The notes beneath the pieces were generated by a model, which worked only from the letters and a program-made list of their open reading frames with translations, was not told the origin of the DNA and did not search any database. Positions 8,761 through 17,360 of a stretch of DNA of 64,000 nt are shown here, in pieces. This DNA is from Clostridia bacterium (GTDB taxonomy: Bacteria; Bacillota; Clostridia; Oscillospirales; CAG-272): NCBI GenBank assembly GCA_017463125.1, contig JAFTPV010000013.1, forward strand, positions 1 through 64,000, read 5' to 3'. The position numbers were made by a program, and so were the translations under genes. The stretch's first letter is position 1, and each line of letters begins with the position of its first letter.

Positions 8761-8825
8761 CAATTATAGAATAAATCCAAATAGATGTATTGACTTTACG
8801 CCTGAATGGGTGTATAATATAATTG
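8761..8825. promoter_or_regulatory. Inverted 8-bp boxes flanking the divergent promoter
   Basis: CAATTATA (8761-8768) is matched in reverse by TATAATTG (8818-8825), the second overlapping the -10 box of the rightward promoter. The placement fits operators of the adjacent XRE regulator, but this is inference. Confidence 0.4.
8790..8818 (+). promoter_or_regulatory. Strong promoter of a small transcription unit
   Basis: TTGACT (8790-8795), 17 bp, TATAAT (8813-8818). The nearest downstream signal in this direction is the terminator at 8958-8993. Confidence 0.75.
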
Positions 8826-8850
8826 TAACAAAAAGTAGAAAGGAAAAACA

Positions 8851-8892
8851 ATGAAATCAAACAAAAGGGCACCGCCTACGTACTACTTATAA
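8851..8892 (+). CDS. Possible 13-residue peptide
   Basis: ATG to TAA encoding a basic peptide that starts MKSNKRAPP. AAAGG lies 6-10 bases upstream. It is the only frame with a good ribosome site in the short transcript, so it may be a leader peptide or a product in its own right. Confidence 0.3.
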   Translation: MKSNKRAPPTYYL

Positions 8893-8957
8893 ATGCAACC
8901 CTCTTTTGTCGGGAAACAAAACGAAAAAGCCTTCTCACGTTGTCACACAAGTAGAAG

Positions 8958-8993
8958 CGGCGCCCGTTTTTTTCGGGCGCCGTGAGTTTTTTT
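8958..8993 (+). terminator. Intrinsic terminator of the small unit
   Basis: CGGCGCCCG (8958-8966), a 7-T loop, CGGGCGCCG (8974-8982), then a run of seven T after TGAG. Confidence 0.8.
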
Positions 8994-9045
8994 GTAAAGC
9001 CGATTTTAATATATTTTTTAAATTATATTATCAGTTTATAGTGAT

Positions 9046-9092
9046 GAATTCGGCTCCGCCGAATGTTATGATATGTTCGTTTCTGCGAAACG
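9046..9092. repeat. Pair of short hairpins with TTATGAT linker
   Basis: ATTCGGC-TCC-GCCGAAT (9048-9064) and CGTTTC-TGC-GAAACG (9078-9092) are separated by a GTTATGATAT linker and followed by ATCATAAC. The layout matches the hairpin array at 16987-17166. It abuts the 3' end of the CapA-type gene. Confidence 0.5.
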
Positions 9093-9093
9093 A

Positions 9094-10179
9094 TCATAAC
9101 TCATTGGTGGTGTTCCACGTCGGATACAGCTCCCTCCACACGTCCGTGTGCGCCTCGCAATCAAGGTAGTGAGCAAAGCCCTGAAGATCCTGTTCGGTGG
9201 TGCAGGCGTTTACTACGCGGTTGTGGTAATAGGCTCTGTCGGGGTGAGTACAAAATTCGTGCCAGCCGTCGCGCCACTTGCCACATTTCAGCTCCTCGTT
9301 TCTCTTCTCAAACTCGGAGATGATTTCCGCCGCCTTTGCGCCTCTTGCGAGGTCGCAGCCCTGCTCTGTCGCAACGACGGGGTGGAACTTTATCTTGATG
9401 CCGTCCTCGATATTCAGCTCTACGAGAAGCGAGGTGTACCAGCAGTCAGGACAGTCGTAGCCCGCAAAGACAAAATTGAAATTTCCCTGGCCGTAGACGA
9501 TATGAGCGCCCTCAAACTGCTCGTAGCAGCCGATACAGTGGCTATGTTGGGCAAGAACGACGTCAGCGCCGCAAAGAACCATCTCGTGCGCGAGATTATA
9601 CAGACGTGGCGAGGGATAGCGGCAGTATTCCTTGCCGCCGTGATAGATGCAGATAAGGTAGTCGCACACCGCTTTCGCTTCTCTTATATCCTGCATCGTA
9701 AGGAACGGGTCGAAGGGATTTGCGCCAATGCGGTTAGGAAGAGCGTATGTATACTCGTGCTCACAGACGTTCACGATGCCGACCCTCTTGCCCTCACACT
9801 CAAAGAAATAGGGCTTTCTTGAATCCGTGTCATTTTCGCCAATGCCCGTGTAGGGCAGTCCCGCGCCCTCAAGAGCCGCCATAGTATCGCGCAGTCCCTG
9901 CACTCCGTAGTCAAAAACGTGATTGTTAGAGAGGCAAACGTCGGTAACGCCAAGCTGGACGAGTCCGTTCACACACTCGGGGTCGCACTTGATATTAGGG
10001 CCGAATTTCTTTATCTTACCGTCGTGACGCGTAAGAGCGCACTCAAGGTTGATTATCACCCTGTCAGCCTCTCTCGCAAGATTACAAATATCGCCGAAAA
10101 GAGTCTTTACGTCCCCCTTAACAAAGAGGTCGTTTGTCACACTTGTAGGAACCGTGTCAGCGCCTATTAAAAGCTTCAT
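9094..10179 (-). CDS. CapA/PgsA-type metallophosphatase-fold protein
   Basis: A 361-residue protein of the CapA family (calcineurin-like phosphoesterase fold). Family motifs visible are GADTVPT near the start, INLECALT, LSNNHVFDYG, YHGGKEY and AQHSHCIG, which supply the metal-binding Asp, Asn and His residues. There is no signal peptide or membrane helix, unlike the CapA/PgsA proteins of poly-gamma-glutamate export, so it is probably cytoplasmic. The ATG at 10179 has AAGGAG at good spacing; the open frame continues to 10266 without a ribosome site. It is monocistronic, with promoter TTGACA-16-TATACT. The true substrate is unknown. Confidence 0.85.
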   Translation of the reverse strand: MKLLIGADTVPTSVTNDLFVKGDVKTLFGDICNLAREADRVIINLECALTRHDGKIKKFGPNIKCDPECVNGLVQLGVTDVCLSNNHVFDYGVQGLRDTMAALEGAGLPYTGIGENDTDSRKPYFFECEGKRVGIVNVCEHEYTYALPNRIGANPFDPFLTMQDIREAKAVCDYLICIYHGGKEYCRYPSPRLYNLAHEMVLCGADVVLAQHSHCIGCYEQFEGAHIVYGQGNFNFVFAGYDCPDCWYTSLLVELNIEDGIKIKFHPVVATEQGCDLARGAKAAEIISEFEKRNEELKCGKWRDGWHEFCTHPDRAYYHNRVVNACTTEQDLQGFAHYLDCEAHTDVWRELYPTWNTTNEL

Positions 10180-10216
10180 AATCTTTCTCCTTTTTAAGGA
10201 AATATTTTTTGAATTT

Positions 10217-10244
10217 AGTATACCACAACCGAAAAATATGTCAA
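10217..10244 (-). promoter_or_regulatory. Promoter of the CapA-type gene
   Basis: Minus strand TTGACA (10244-10239), 16 bp, TATACT (10222-10217), about 40 bases before the ATG. This also argues against a start at 10266. Confidence 0.7.
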
Positions 10245-10327
10245 GCGTTTTTGTCAAAGATATCAATTTTATGGGTAAATATCAATTTTTTCAAGATTTA
10301 TCATAAGAAAAATTTTAAGAGAAAATG

Positions 10328-10356
10328 TTGACAAAGCGAGTGTAATATGGTAAAAT
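10328..10356 (+). promoter_or_regulatory. Promoter of the valS operon
   Basis: TTGACA (10328-10333), 17 bp, TAAAAT (10351-10356), just upstream of the T-box leader. Confidence 0.75.
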
Positions 10357-10369
10357 AACAAATGATATT

Positions 10370-10638
10370 TCTCGGGGAGGAGTAACGCGTCTGTGGACGA
10401 GAGAGAATGGGCGGTTGGTGCAAGCCCTGTCAGGCGTCGCGTGAAGGTAGCCCCGCAGTATTCGGGAAGAACGGATAACTAAATTCGGAATTTGGAATTT
10501 GAAATTGATTATCTTACTAGAACCCGACGGTGAGCGCCGTTATAGCTTTAACGAGGTGGGATTGTCCCATAAAATCAGGTGGTACCGCGATTATTCGCCC
10601 TGAGCAGTCTTTTTTCACTGCTCGGGGATTTTTATTTT
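10370..10638 (+). ncRNA. T-box leader (tRNA-Val sensing) with terminator
   Basis: The T-box sequence AGGTGGTACCGCG is at 10577-10589. It is followed by a terminator stem (GAGCAGT near 10602-10609 with ACTGCTC 10617-10623) and a T-run. Stem I closes with CGGGG/CCCCG around an internal loop. On its 3' side GTA (10447-10449) falls at the specifier position, a valine codon that matches the downstream gene. The apical arm has the usual GGTTGGTGCAAGCC pattern. Uncharged tRNA-Val should stabilise the antiterminator and allow valS transcription. Confidence 0.92.
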
Positions 10639-10697
10639 CCCAGCGAAGCGTGTAAGGGAAGGCTTTGACAGTAAACAACCGAAAGGAATATATAAAA

Positions 10698-13328
10698 ATG
10701 AAAGAACTAGCAAAAAACTACAATCCTGCCGAGTTTGAGGACAGGATATACGAGAATTGGTGCGACAAGGGATATTTCAAGCCCGACTCGGACAAAAAGA
10801 AGCCGGCATTTTCAATAGTTATCCCACCGCCAAACGTTACGGGTCAGCTCCACATGGGACACGCTCTTGATGAAACGCTCCAGGACATACTCGTAAGAAC
10901 CAAGCGTATGCAGGGCTACTCTACCCTTTGGGTTCCCGGCACGGACCACGCGGGAATTGCCACGCAGATTAAGGTTGAGGAGGCTCTTCGCGAGAACGAG
11001 GGACTGACGAGATACGACCTCGGACGTGAGAAATTCCTCGAGAGAGTATGGGATTGGAAAAATCAGTACGGAAACAGAATTATAAATCAGCTCAAGAAGC
11101 TCGGCTCCTCTTGCGACTGGTCGCGCGAGCGCTTCACTATGGACGAGGGCTGCTCAAAGGCCGTAAGAGAGGTGTTCGTCAACCTTTACAACAAGGGCCT
11201 TATCTATCGCGGCTACCGTATTATCAACTGGTGCCCAAGGTGTCTCACCGCCCTCTCCGACGCAGAGGTTGAGTATTCCGAGCAGGCGGGCTCCTTCTGG
11301 CACATCAGATACCCCGTTAAAGACTCCGACGAGTTCGTAACGATAGCAACGACCCGTCCCGAAACCATGCTCGGAGATACTGCCGTTGCGGTACACCCCG
11401 AGGACGAGAGATACGCTCACCTTGTCGGCAAGACGCTTATTTTGCCCATCGTGAACCGTGAGATACCCGTAGTTGCCGACGAGTACGTTGAAAAGGATTT
11501 CGGTACAGGCTGCGTTAAGATTACTCCCGCCCACGACCCCAACGACTTTGAGGTTGGAAAGAGGCATAACCTCGAGATAATCAAGGTTATGAACGACGAC
11601 GCAACGATTTCTGCCGAGTACGGCGGCAAGTACGCGGGTATGGACAGATATGAGGCCAGAAAAGCTCTTGTCAGCGATCTTGAGGCAGGCGGTTACCTTG
11701 TTAAAATTGAGCCGTGCAGCCACAACGTAGGCACCTGTTACAGATGTAAGACCACAGTTGAGCCTCTGACGAGCGACCAGTGGTTTGTTAAGATGGAGCC
11801 TCTCGCAAAGCCCGCGCTCGAGGTAGTTAAGTCGGGCGAGGTTAAGTTTGAGCCCGAGAGGTTCTCAAAGACCTATATAAACTGGATGGAGAACTGCCAC
11901 GACTGGTGCATATCCCGTCAGCTCTGGTGGGGGCACAGAATACCCGCCTTCTACTGTCAGGAGTGCGGTCACATGGAGGTTTCCAAGACCGATATTGAAA
12001 AATGCCCTAGGTGTAACGGCAAGGTTGAGCAGGAGTCCGACGTTCTTGACACCTGGTTCTCCTCTGCCCTCTGGCCCTTCTCTACTATGGGCTGGCCGGA
12101 CAAGACCGAGGAGCTTAAAAGATACTATCCAACAAGCGTTCTCGTTACAGGCTATGACATTATCTTCTTCTGGGTTGCGAGAATGATATTCTCGGGTATG
12201 GAGCACATGGGCGAGAAGCCCTTCTCCACTGTGTTTATTCACGGTCTTGTCAGGGACGCGAAGGGCAGAAAGATGTCAAAGTCGCTCGGCAACGGCATTG
12301 ATCCCCTGAAGGTTATCGAGCAATACGGCGCTGACGCTCTGCGCTTTGCGCTTGCTACGGGTAACGCGCCCGGTAACGATATGAGATTCTCCGATGAAAA
12401 GATTGAGTCGGCAAGAAACTTTGCAAACAAGCTCTGGAACGCGTCGAGATTCGTTCTTATGAACCTTGATGAAACAGACGAGGAGCTTCTTGCTCCCTAT
12501 GATGAAGGTGAGCTTGCGATTGAGGATAAGTGGATACTCTCGCGCTTTAACGCTCTTGCAAAAACCGTAAACGACAACGTAGACAGCTACGAGCTTGGCG
12601 TCGCTCTCTCCGAGATATATTCGTTCAGCTGGGACACCTTCTGCGACTGGTATATCGAGATGGCAAAGAGCCGTATCTTCGAGGGCGGTGCTGCTGCCCT
12701 TACCGCAAAGAGAGTGCTCGTCAAGGTTCTTACGGGTATCTTAAAGCTCCTTCACCCCTATATGCCCTTCATCACCGAGGAGATATACCAGGCTCTGCCC
12801 CACGCAGACGAGTCTATTATGATTTCCGAGTATCCCGCCTTTGACGAGAGCCTCGTCTATAAGACCGAGGAGGCAGACGTTGAGAGAATTATAACATCCA
12901 TCACCGCTATCCGTCAGAGAAGAGCCGAGATGAACGTTCCTCCCTCAAAGAAGGCAAAGCTCTACGTCGTTACGAAATATGCCGACACCTTCAGAAGAGC
13001 CGAGAAGATACTCTTAAAGCTCGCCTCCGCCTCCGAGGTTATAATTACCGATGAATATTCCTCCGACGACGCGGTTATGATAGCTACGGACGCAGGAAGC
13101 CTCTATATTCCTCTTTCCGAGGTTATAGACTTTGAAAAGGAGAGAGCAAGACTCACCGCCGAGATGAAGAAGAACGACTCCGAAATTGAGAGAATTGAAA
13201 AGAAGCTTGCAAACGAGGGCTTCGTAGCAAAGGCTCCCGCCGCCGTTATTGAGGGTGAGCGTGCGAAGCTTGCAAAGTATCTCGACGTACGCGAGTCGCT
13301 TAAGGCAGCGCTTGCAAAGTTAAATTAA
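10698..13328 (+). CDS. valS: Valyl-tRNA synthetase
   Basis: An 876-residue class Ia synthetase, the usual length for ValS, charging tRNA-Val with valine in the cytoplasm. The HIGH motif appears as HMGH within [14 protein letters not shown] near residue 45, and KMSKS within [11 protein letters not shown] near 525. The editing (CP1) domain contains [13 protein letters not shown] tRNA-binding coiled coil closes the C-terminus ([15 protein letters not shown] onward). I start at 10698 ([10 protein letters not shown]), behind AAAGGA; an upstream in-frame ATG at 10665 lacks a site. The T-box upstream controls it, and three unrelated-looking genes follow without a visible terminator. Confidence 0.97.
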   Translation: MKELAKNYNPAEFEDRIYENWCDKGYFKPDSDKKKPAFSIVIPPPNVTGQLHMGHALDETLQDILVRTKRMQGYSTLWVPGTDHAGIATQIKVEEALRENEGLTRYDLGREKFLERVWDWKNQYGNRIINQLKKLGSSCDWSRERFTMDEGCSKAVREVFVNLYNKGLIYRGYRIINWCPRCLTALSDAEVEYSEQAGSFWHIRYPVKDSDEFVTIATTRPETMLGDTAVAVHPEDERYAHLVGKTLILPIVNREIPVVADEYVEKDFGTGCVKITPAHDPNDFEVGKRHNLEIIKVMNDDATISAEYGGKYAGMDRYEARKALVSDLEAGGYLVKIEPCSHNVGTCYRCKTTVEPLTSDQWFVKMEPLAKPALEVVKSGEVKFEPERFSKTYINWMENCHDWCISRQLWWGHRIPAFYCQECGHMEVSKTDIEKCPRCNGKVEQESDVLDTWFSSALWPFSTMGWPDKTEELKRYYPTSVLVTGYDIIFFWVARMIFSGMEHMGEKPFSTVFIHGLVRDAKGRKMSKSLGNGIDPLKVIEQYGADALRFALATGNAPGNDMRFSDEKIESARNFANKLWNASRFVLMNLDETDEELLAPYDEGELAIEDKWILSRFNALAKTVNDNVDSYELGVALSEIYSFSWDTFCDWYIEMAKSRIFEGGAAALTAKRVLVKVLTGILKLLHPYMPFITEEIYQALPHADESIMISEYPAFDESLVYKTEEADVERIITSITAIRQRRAEMNVPPSKKAKLYVVTKYADTFRRAEKILLKLASASEVIITDEYSSDDAVMIATDAGSLYIPLSEVIDFEKERARLTAEMKKNDSEIERIEKKLANEGFVAKAPAAVIEGERAKLAKYLDVRESLKAALAKLN

Positions 13329-13331
13329 ATT

Positions 13332-14213
13332 ATGGCACAAAACGAAGAAATAAAGGTAATATTCTCGGGTAGCTACGAGGACGCGGAGGAAAACCGCGTT
13401 GTCAGAATACCCGAGGGTATTCTCGAAATTGCGGAGAACGCCTTCCGTGACTACACTCATCTTGAGGAGGTATATCTGCCGCACTCGCTGACGAAGATCT
13501 CCGCCTGTGCATTCTCGGGCTGCGCTAATTTGCGTAAGGTCGTTATGGAGCTTGGAGTTGAGGAAATTCTTGACGAGGCGTTCTCCTCCTGCTCCTCCCT
13601 TACCGAGATAATCATACCCGATTCGGTAAAGAGAATAGGCGAAGGCTGCTTTGAGGCTTGCGCCTCTCTTACGCGTGTGAAGCTCTCGGAGAGCGTTGTT
13701 ATGATAGGCTCGGGCGCATTTGCCTACTGCTTCAACCTCGTGGACGTAACTATTCCCGACAGTTGTGTTCTCGTGGAATTTAACGCCTTTGCTAACTGCT
13801 TTTCGCTCGAGGGTGTTAAGCTTTCTGATAATATGGGGCTTATCGACGAATCCACTTTTGAGGGCTGTCGGTCGTTAAAAACGGTGGATTTGCCAACTAA
13901 ACTTGTCAAAATCGGGCGCAGAGCCTTCAAGGGCTGCTCGTCTCTTACAAATTTGATACTGCCGTTTGGCACGGCAAGCATAGGCTTTGACGCCTTCTCG
14001 GGCTGCTCATCGCTCTCCCGCATAGCTATCCCAAAGGATCTTCGCGAGATTGAGGACGAGGACGCCTTCGGCGAATGTGACACGCTTGCGGAGATTTCCT
14101 TCGGCGGTACTCGCGAGAGGTGGGAGTCTATAATGAGAGGAAAAACGCTGACGGTACAGAGGAGCGACTGCTCACTCTCGACGCCTAAGGTCAGCTTTAT
14201 GGATATGGAATGA
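13332..14213 (+). CDS. Leucine-rich repeat (BspA-type) protein
   Basis: A 293-residue protein made of about nine LRR_5/BspA repeats of ~23 residues with the pattern AF-x-x-C-x-x-L-x-x-V-x-(I/L)-P. Examples are AFSGCANLRKVVM and AFKGCSSLTNLILP. There is no signal peptide or membrane helix, so unlike most BspA-like surface proteins it appears cytoplasmic. It starts three bases after the valS stop and overlaps the next gene by four bases, implying co-transcription under the T-box. Such repeats bind proteins; the partner is unknown. Confidence 0.8.
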   Translation: MAQNEEIKVIFSGSYEDAEENRVVRIPEGILEIAENAFRDYTHLEEVYLPHSLTKISACAFSGCANLRKVVMELGVEEILDEAFSSCSSLTEIIIPDSVKRIGEGCFEACASLTRVKLSESVVMIGSGAFAYCFNLVDVTIPDSCVLVEFNAFANCFSLEGVKLSDNMGLIDESTFEGCRSLKTVDLPTKLVKIGRRAFKGCSSLTNLILPFGTASIGFDAFSGCSSLSRIAIPKDLREIEDEDAFGECDTLAEISFGGTRERWESIMRGKTLTVQRSDCSLSTPKVSFMDME

Positions 14214-14869
14214 TAAAATACAAATGCTTGGTGCTTGACCACGACGACACCGTTGTGAACAGCACGGCGACGATACACTACCCCTGCTTTGTCGAATATC
14301 TTGAGAAATTTTATCCGCACCTTGCAAAGAACTACACCGTCGAGAGCTATTTCGTTAAGAATTTTCACCCCGGTATCACCTCGCTCCTCGTTGACGAGGT
14401 CGGTCTTAACGCAGAGGAGCTTTTGCACGAGGAGGCATACTGGTCAGAGTACGTAAAGGGGCATATCCCGACGGTCTACGGGGGTATACGCGAGATAATC
14501 TCGGATTTCAGGGCAGAGGGCGGCATTATTGCCGTTGACTCTCACTCATACAGTGAGTATATCGTCCGTGATTGGAAGCACAACGACCTTCCCGACCCCG
14601 ATATTATCTACGGCTGGGACATTCCGAAGAATATGCGCAAGCCCGCACCTGACACGCTTTTTGACCTGATGAAAAAATTCGGCCTTAAGCCCTCGGAGGT
14701 GCTGGTGGTTGATGATTTGAAGCCGGGATACGATATGGCAAAATCAGCAGGAGTCACCTTCGCTGCGGCAGGCTGGGCGTATGATATCCCCGAAATTGAG
14801 AATTTCATGCGAAAAAACTGCGACTATTACCTTAAAACGGTAGAAGAATTAAGACGAATTCTGTTCTGA
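14210..14869 (+). CDS. HAD-superfamily hydrolase
   Basis: A 219-residue haloacid-dehalogenase-type phosphatase. Motif I is DHDDTVV (nucleophile Asp10, acid Asp12), motif II is in AVDSHS, and motif IV is VVDDLKPG, with a helical cap between. The substrate is unknown; phosphoglycolate- or nucleotide-type phosphatases share this layout. Its ATGA start overlaps the stop of the leucine-rich repeat gene, so translation is coupled. It is part of the valS operon. Confidence 0.8.
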   Translation: MIKYKCLVLDHDDTVVNSTATIHYPCFVEYLEKFYPHLAKNYTVESYFVKNFHPGITSLLVDEVGLNAEELLHEEAYWSEYVKGHIPTVYGGIREIISDFRAEGGIIAVDSHSYSEYIVRDWKHNDLPDPDIIYGWDIPKNMRKPAPDTLFDLMKKFGLKPSEVLVVDDLKPGYDMAKSAGVTFAAAGWAYDIPEIENFMRKNCDYYLKTVEELRRILF

Positions 14870-14882
14870 ACAAGGAGAACCA

Positions 14883-16010
14883 ATGATAGAAAAAGAACTC
14901 AGGGAGATAAAGCGCCGTTTCAGACCCGAGAGAAGCAACATTATGCGTATCGTCGGCTGCTTTGTCAACTCGAATAAACAGATAATTGCCAGAATATCAC
15001 AGCCGCTCGGACTTTCTGACTCTGTGGTTTCGGAAATGCTGCTCGGAGTTATGAAAAAGACGCTTTCCGGCTCTCTCGGAACCAATCTTAACGACGTGCG
15101 CTTTTCAACCAAGGACGTGCTTGAGAGCGATGAGCACAAGCTGATAATGACCCTGCGCTCGAGCGCGCTTTCTGACGGCGAGGCGCTTGAGAGCTTTTAC
15201 TCGAAGGTAATCGAGAGCCTTAATTTTGAAGGAAATTACGTTATCCTTTTAGCAAACGACGTATACGACGTTCCCGCGCGTCACACCGACGGTGAGGAGG
15301 CAGACTCCACCTCGCAGTTCTCCTACATCGTCTGCGCCGTCTGTCCCCTCAAGGACACGCCGGGAGGCCTCTCGTTCCACGAGTCTGACAGCCTATTCCA
15401 CTCATCGAGCATCTCCTCCCTGCTCTCCTCTCCCGAGCTTGGCTTTATGTTCCCTGCCTTCGACGACAGGCAGAGCAATATTTACTCAGCCCTTTATTAC
15501 ACGAGAAGCGTCGCTGAGAGCTATCCAGCCTTTACGGAAAGGGTGTTTGGCAAGGGTGCGCCAATGCCGCCAAAGGAGCAGAAGGCAGCCTTTAGTCAGG
15601 TGCTTTCCGAGTCGCTTGGAGATGAGTGCGACTTTAACCTCGTGCGCTCGGTGCACGCGCAGGTTGGCGAGATGGTTGTGTCGCATAAGGAGTCGCGCGA
15701 CCCGGAACCGCTCGTTATTACTAAATCCACCGCAAAGACTATACTTTCGGGCTGCGGTATAGACGACGAAAAGCTCGAGAAATTCGGTCAGGCCTTCGAC
15801 GAGAGCTTTGGCACAAATGCGGCAATAACGCCGAAAAACATAGTGTCGCACAACCGCTTTGAGCTATCCACCCCCGAGGTGAGCATCAAGGTTGACCCCG
15901 AGCACCGCGACCTCGTATCAACCCAGACCGTAAACGGCGAAAAATACATAATGATAAGAGTCAGCGGCGGCGTGTCGGTAAACGGCATTGACATAAGCCT
16001 TGACGATTGA
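14883..16010 (+). CDS. DUF4317 family protein
   Basis: A 375-residue cytoplasmic protein matching the clostridial DUF4317 family from its opening (KELREIKRRFRPERSN) and the central DTPGGLSFHE and FPAFDDRQSNIY stretches. The family's function is not known to me. It has no membrane segments. AAGGAG precedes the ATG, 13 bases after the HAD gene, and it closes the valS operon before a good terminator. Confidence 0.8.
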   Translation: MIEKELREIKRRFRPERSNIMRIVGCFVNSNKQIIARISQPLGLSDSVVSEMLLGVMKKTLSGSLGTNLNDVRFSTKDVLESDEHKLIMTLRSSALSDGEALESFYSKVIESLNFEGNYVILLANDVYDVPARHTDGEEADSTSQFSYIVCAVCPLKDTPGGLSFHESDSLFHSSSISSLLSSPELGFMFPAFDDRQSNIYSALYYTRSVAESYPAFTERVFGKGAPMPPKEQKAAFSQVLSESLGDECDFNLVRSVHAQVGEMVVSHKESRDPEPLVITKSTAKTILSGCGIDDEKLEKFGQAFDESFGTNAAITPKNIVSHNRFELSTPEVSIKVDPEHRDLVSTQTVNGEKYIMIRVSGGVSVNGIDISLDD

Positions 16011-16029
16011 TATCCTTTTACTCACCACG

Positions 16030-16057
16030 CTCCTCCGAGAAATCGGGGGAGTTTTTT
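16030..16057 (+). terminator. Terminator of the valS operon
   Basis: CTCCTCCGA (16030-16038), GAAA loop, TCGGGGGAG (16043-16051), then TTTTTT. The stem has one G-T wobble. Confidence 0.8.
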
Positions 16058-16123
16058 GCCGTAAGAGCGGCGCTCTCCCACGCGAAGCGCTTAAGAAAGA
16101 ATATAACGGCAGTAGTAATACTA

Positions 16124-16587
16124 TCCTAGCCTATCCTTACCTAATCTATACTAACCTAACCTTACCTAACCTGTGTTGCCAAAGTGTCAACAAGCTGTCA
16201 ACACTTTGTATACAGAAATCTCGACCTCGCCTCCTCCGAATCAATAGATAAAACGTACGCCCCGCTCTCGTCAAGCGTAAGCTGCTCGCGCTCGATATTA
16301 CACAGGGTGGGCTTGTAACGGTCCTTGGCTATAAGATTATGTATTTTCCAGTGCCTTATCACCAGCGGTCCGCTCTGAAATTTTATGAGAAATCCCGCGT
16401 CACATAAGGCGTCAAGGGACTTTTTGTTTGCTCGGCAGGTCGCCATTACCTGCCTTGAATTTTCGACAAATCCATCGTCGTCTGCCGACATCAACAGCAT
16501 ATAATAAAGAAGCTGTGACTTGTCGCTCAAGGATGCAAAAGCGTCCTTTGTAATTACCTTTTTAGAAATCATTCTACGGTCTGCCAT
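16124..16587 (-). pseudogene. Truncated phage-type replisome-organiser (DnaD-like N-terminal) gene
   Basis: From the ATG at 16587 (AAAGGAG site) an intact frame runs 129 residues to a stop at 16198. It matches the winged-helix N-terminal domain of phage and integrative-element replisome organisers: MADRRMISKKV at the start, MLLMSADDDGFV, and WKIHNLIAKDRYKPT. Downstream on the same strand, at 16124-16180, the DNA is a degenerate GGTTAGGTAAGG-type repeat. That is the kind of sequence that encodes the Arg-Leu-Gly-Lys linker of the family, here out of frame and interrupted by stops. The C-terminal partner-binding domain is missing. I read this as a frameshifted relic of a mobile element; the N-terminal domain may still be made. 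Confidence 0.65.
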
Positions 16588-16971
16588 TTTGTTTTTCTCC
16601 TTTGTGTTTTTGAAAATTTTGTTGGAATTTTTGTTTTGGAAATGAAAAGTTTCACACCAAAAATCATTTTTTTTGCTCTGTTTTTTCGATTTTTTCGGCA
16701 CAAAAATGAAAACTTTCCAAAGCTTTTTCGCCAAAACTATAAGCAAAATTGAAATTTAGCTGTGGATTTGTGTTAGTTTGGGTGTTGAAAACTTTTTTGC
16801 TTCCGAGAGTATTCTACCATATTATTTTAAGGCTGTAAGTACAGGCGGATTCTAAATTTTGTCACTCGACACGCGACATTTTTATGCAAAACAAACAAAA
16901 AAACGCACTTTTGTGAAAGCGCGGTAAAAAAGGGCTCATTTTGGGTTAAACATAGCTCGGGCAGCCAAGGC

Positions 16972-17360
16972 AAAAACACTCCCGCATTAGCGTGATGTCC
17001 TTAACGGACAAATCACGCTAAACTATGATTGCCCTTGCGGGCAAGTTATAAGTCATGAGATACTTCGTATCGTTATGATTGGCTTCGCCAAGTTATAGGT
17101 TACCAAGGCAATCATATCATAATGCTTGCTATGCAAGCTCATAACGGCGAGCAAAGCGAGCCCCATAACTCTAAACTAAAAAACAACAGAAAAAGAGAGA
17201 ACATTTCGGCTATAAAACCGATTTGTTCTCTATTCTGCCGTTATACGGGTTTGGGCTTAGCCCATATTTGCGTTTGACTAGTCAAATGCGATGCTCGCAC
17301 TTTGTGGTGTTTTTTTAATTCTCCGCTAAGGACTTCCCGCATTACCGATGGAGTGTTTTT
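16972..17360. mobile_element. Inverted-repeat-bounded, hairpin-filled element (MITE-like)
   Basis: The 389-bp segment begins AAAAACACTCC (16972-16982) and ends GGAGTGTTTTT (17350-17360), a perfect 11-bp terminal inverted repeat. Inside lies a second pair, GTCCTTAACGGA (16997-17008) and TCCGCTAAGGAC (17322-17333), complementary at 11 of 12 positions. The interior has no gene but many hairpins: TTAGCGTGAT/ATCACGCTAA, an array of short stem-loops, an imperfect stem at 17196-17231 and the palindrome TTTGACTAGTCAAA (17273-17286). This is the form of a non-autonomous mobile element. Target-site duplications were not resolved. The right end touches the stop codon of the XRE gene. Confidence 0.55.
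16987..17166. repeat. Array of short hairpins separated by ATGAT/TTATA linkers
   Basis: Successive stem-loops GCCC-TTGC-GGGC, GATAC-TTC-GTATC, GGC-TTC-GCC and GCTTG-CTATG-CAAGC are joined by linkers such as ATGATT and AAGTTATA. The same style recurs at 9046-9092. Confidence 0.55.

Larger units (their letters stand above)
8825..8993 (+). ncRNA. Predicted ~165-nt transcript, small RNA or small-peptide mRNA
   Basis: The unit runs from a near-consensus promoter to a near-perfect intrinsic terminator and holds no normal-sized gene. It contains two abutting in-frame small open frames: 8851-8892 (13 codons, behind AGAAAGGA) and 8893-8985 (30 codons, the last ones inside the terminator stem). The first has proper ribosome-site spacing. 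Whether the product is the RNA or a peptide cannot be told from sequence. Confidence 0.45.

Noticed and set aside
8893..8985. 30-codon open frame in the small transcription unit as a definite gene
   Set aside because: It has no ribosome site of its own and its end is encoded by the terminator stem, so it is mentioned only as a possibility.
16124..16180. Iteron-type plasmid origin in the CTAACC-like repeats
   Set aside because: The repeats are degenerate and lie where replisome-organiser genes encode their repetitive linker, which explains them better.
16987..17166. CRISPR array
   Set aside because: The repeated units are short variable hairpins with short linkers, not identical repeats with equal-length spacers, and no cas genes are present.
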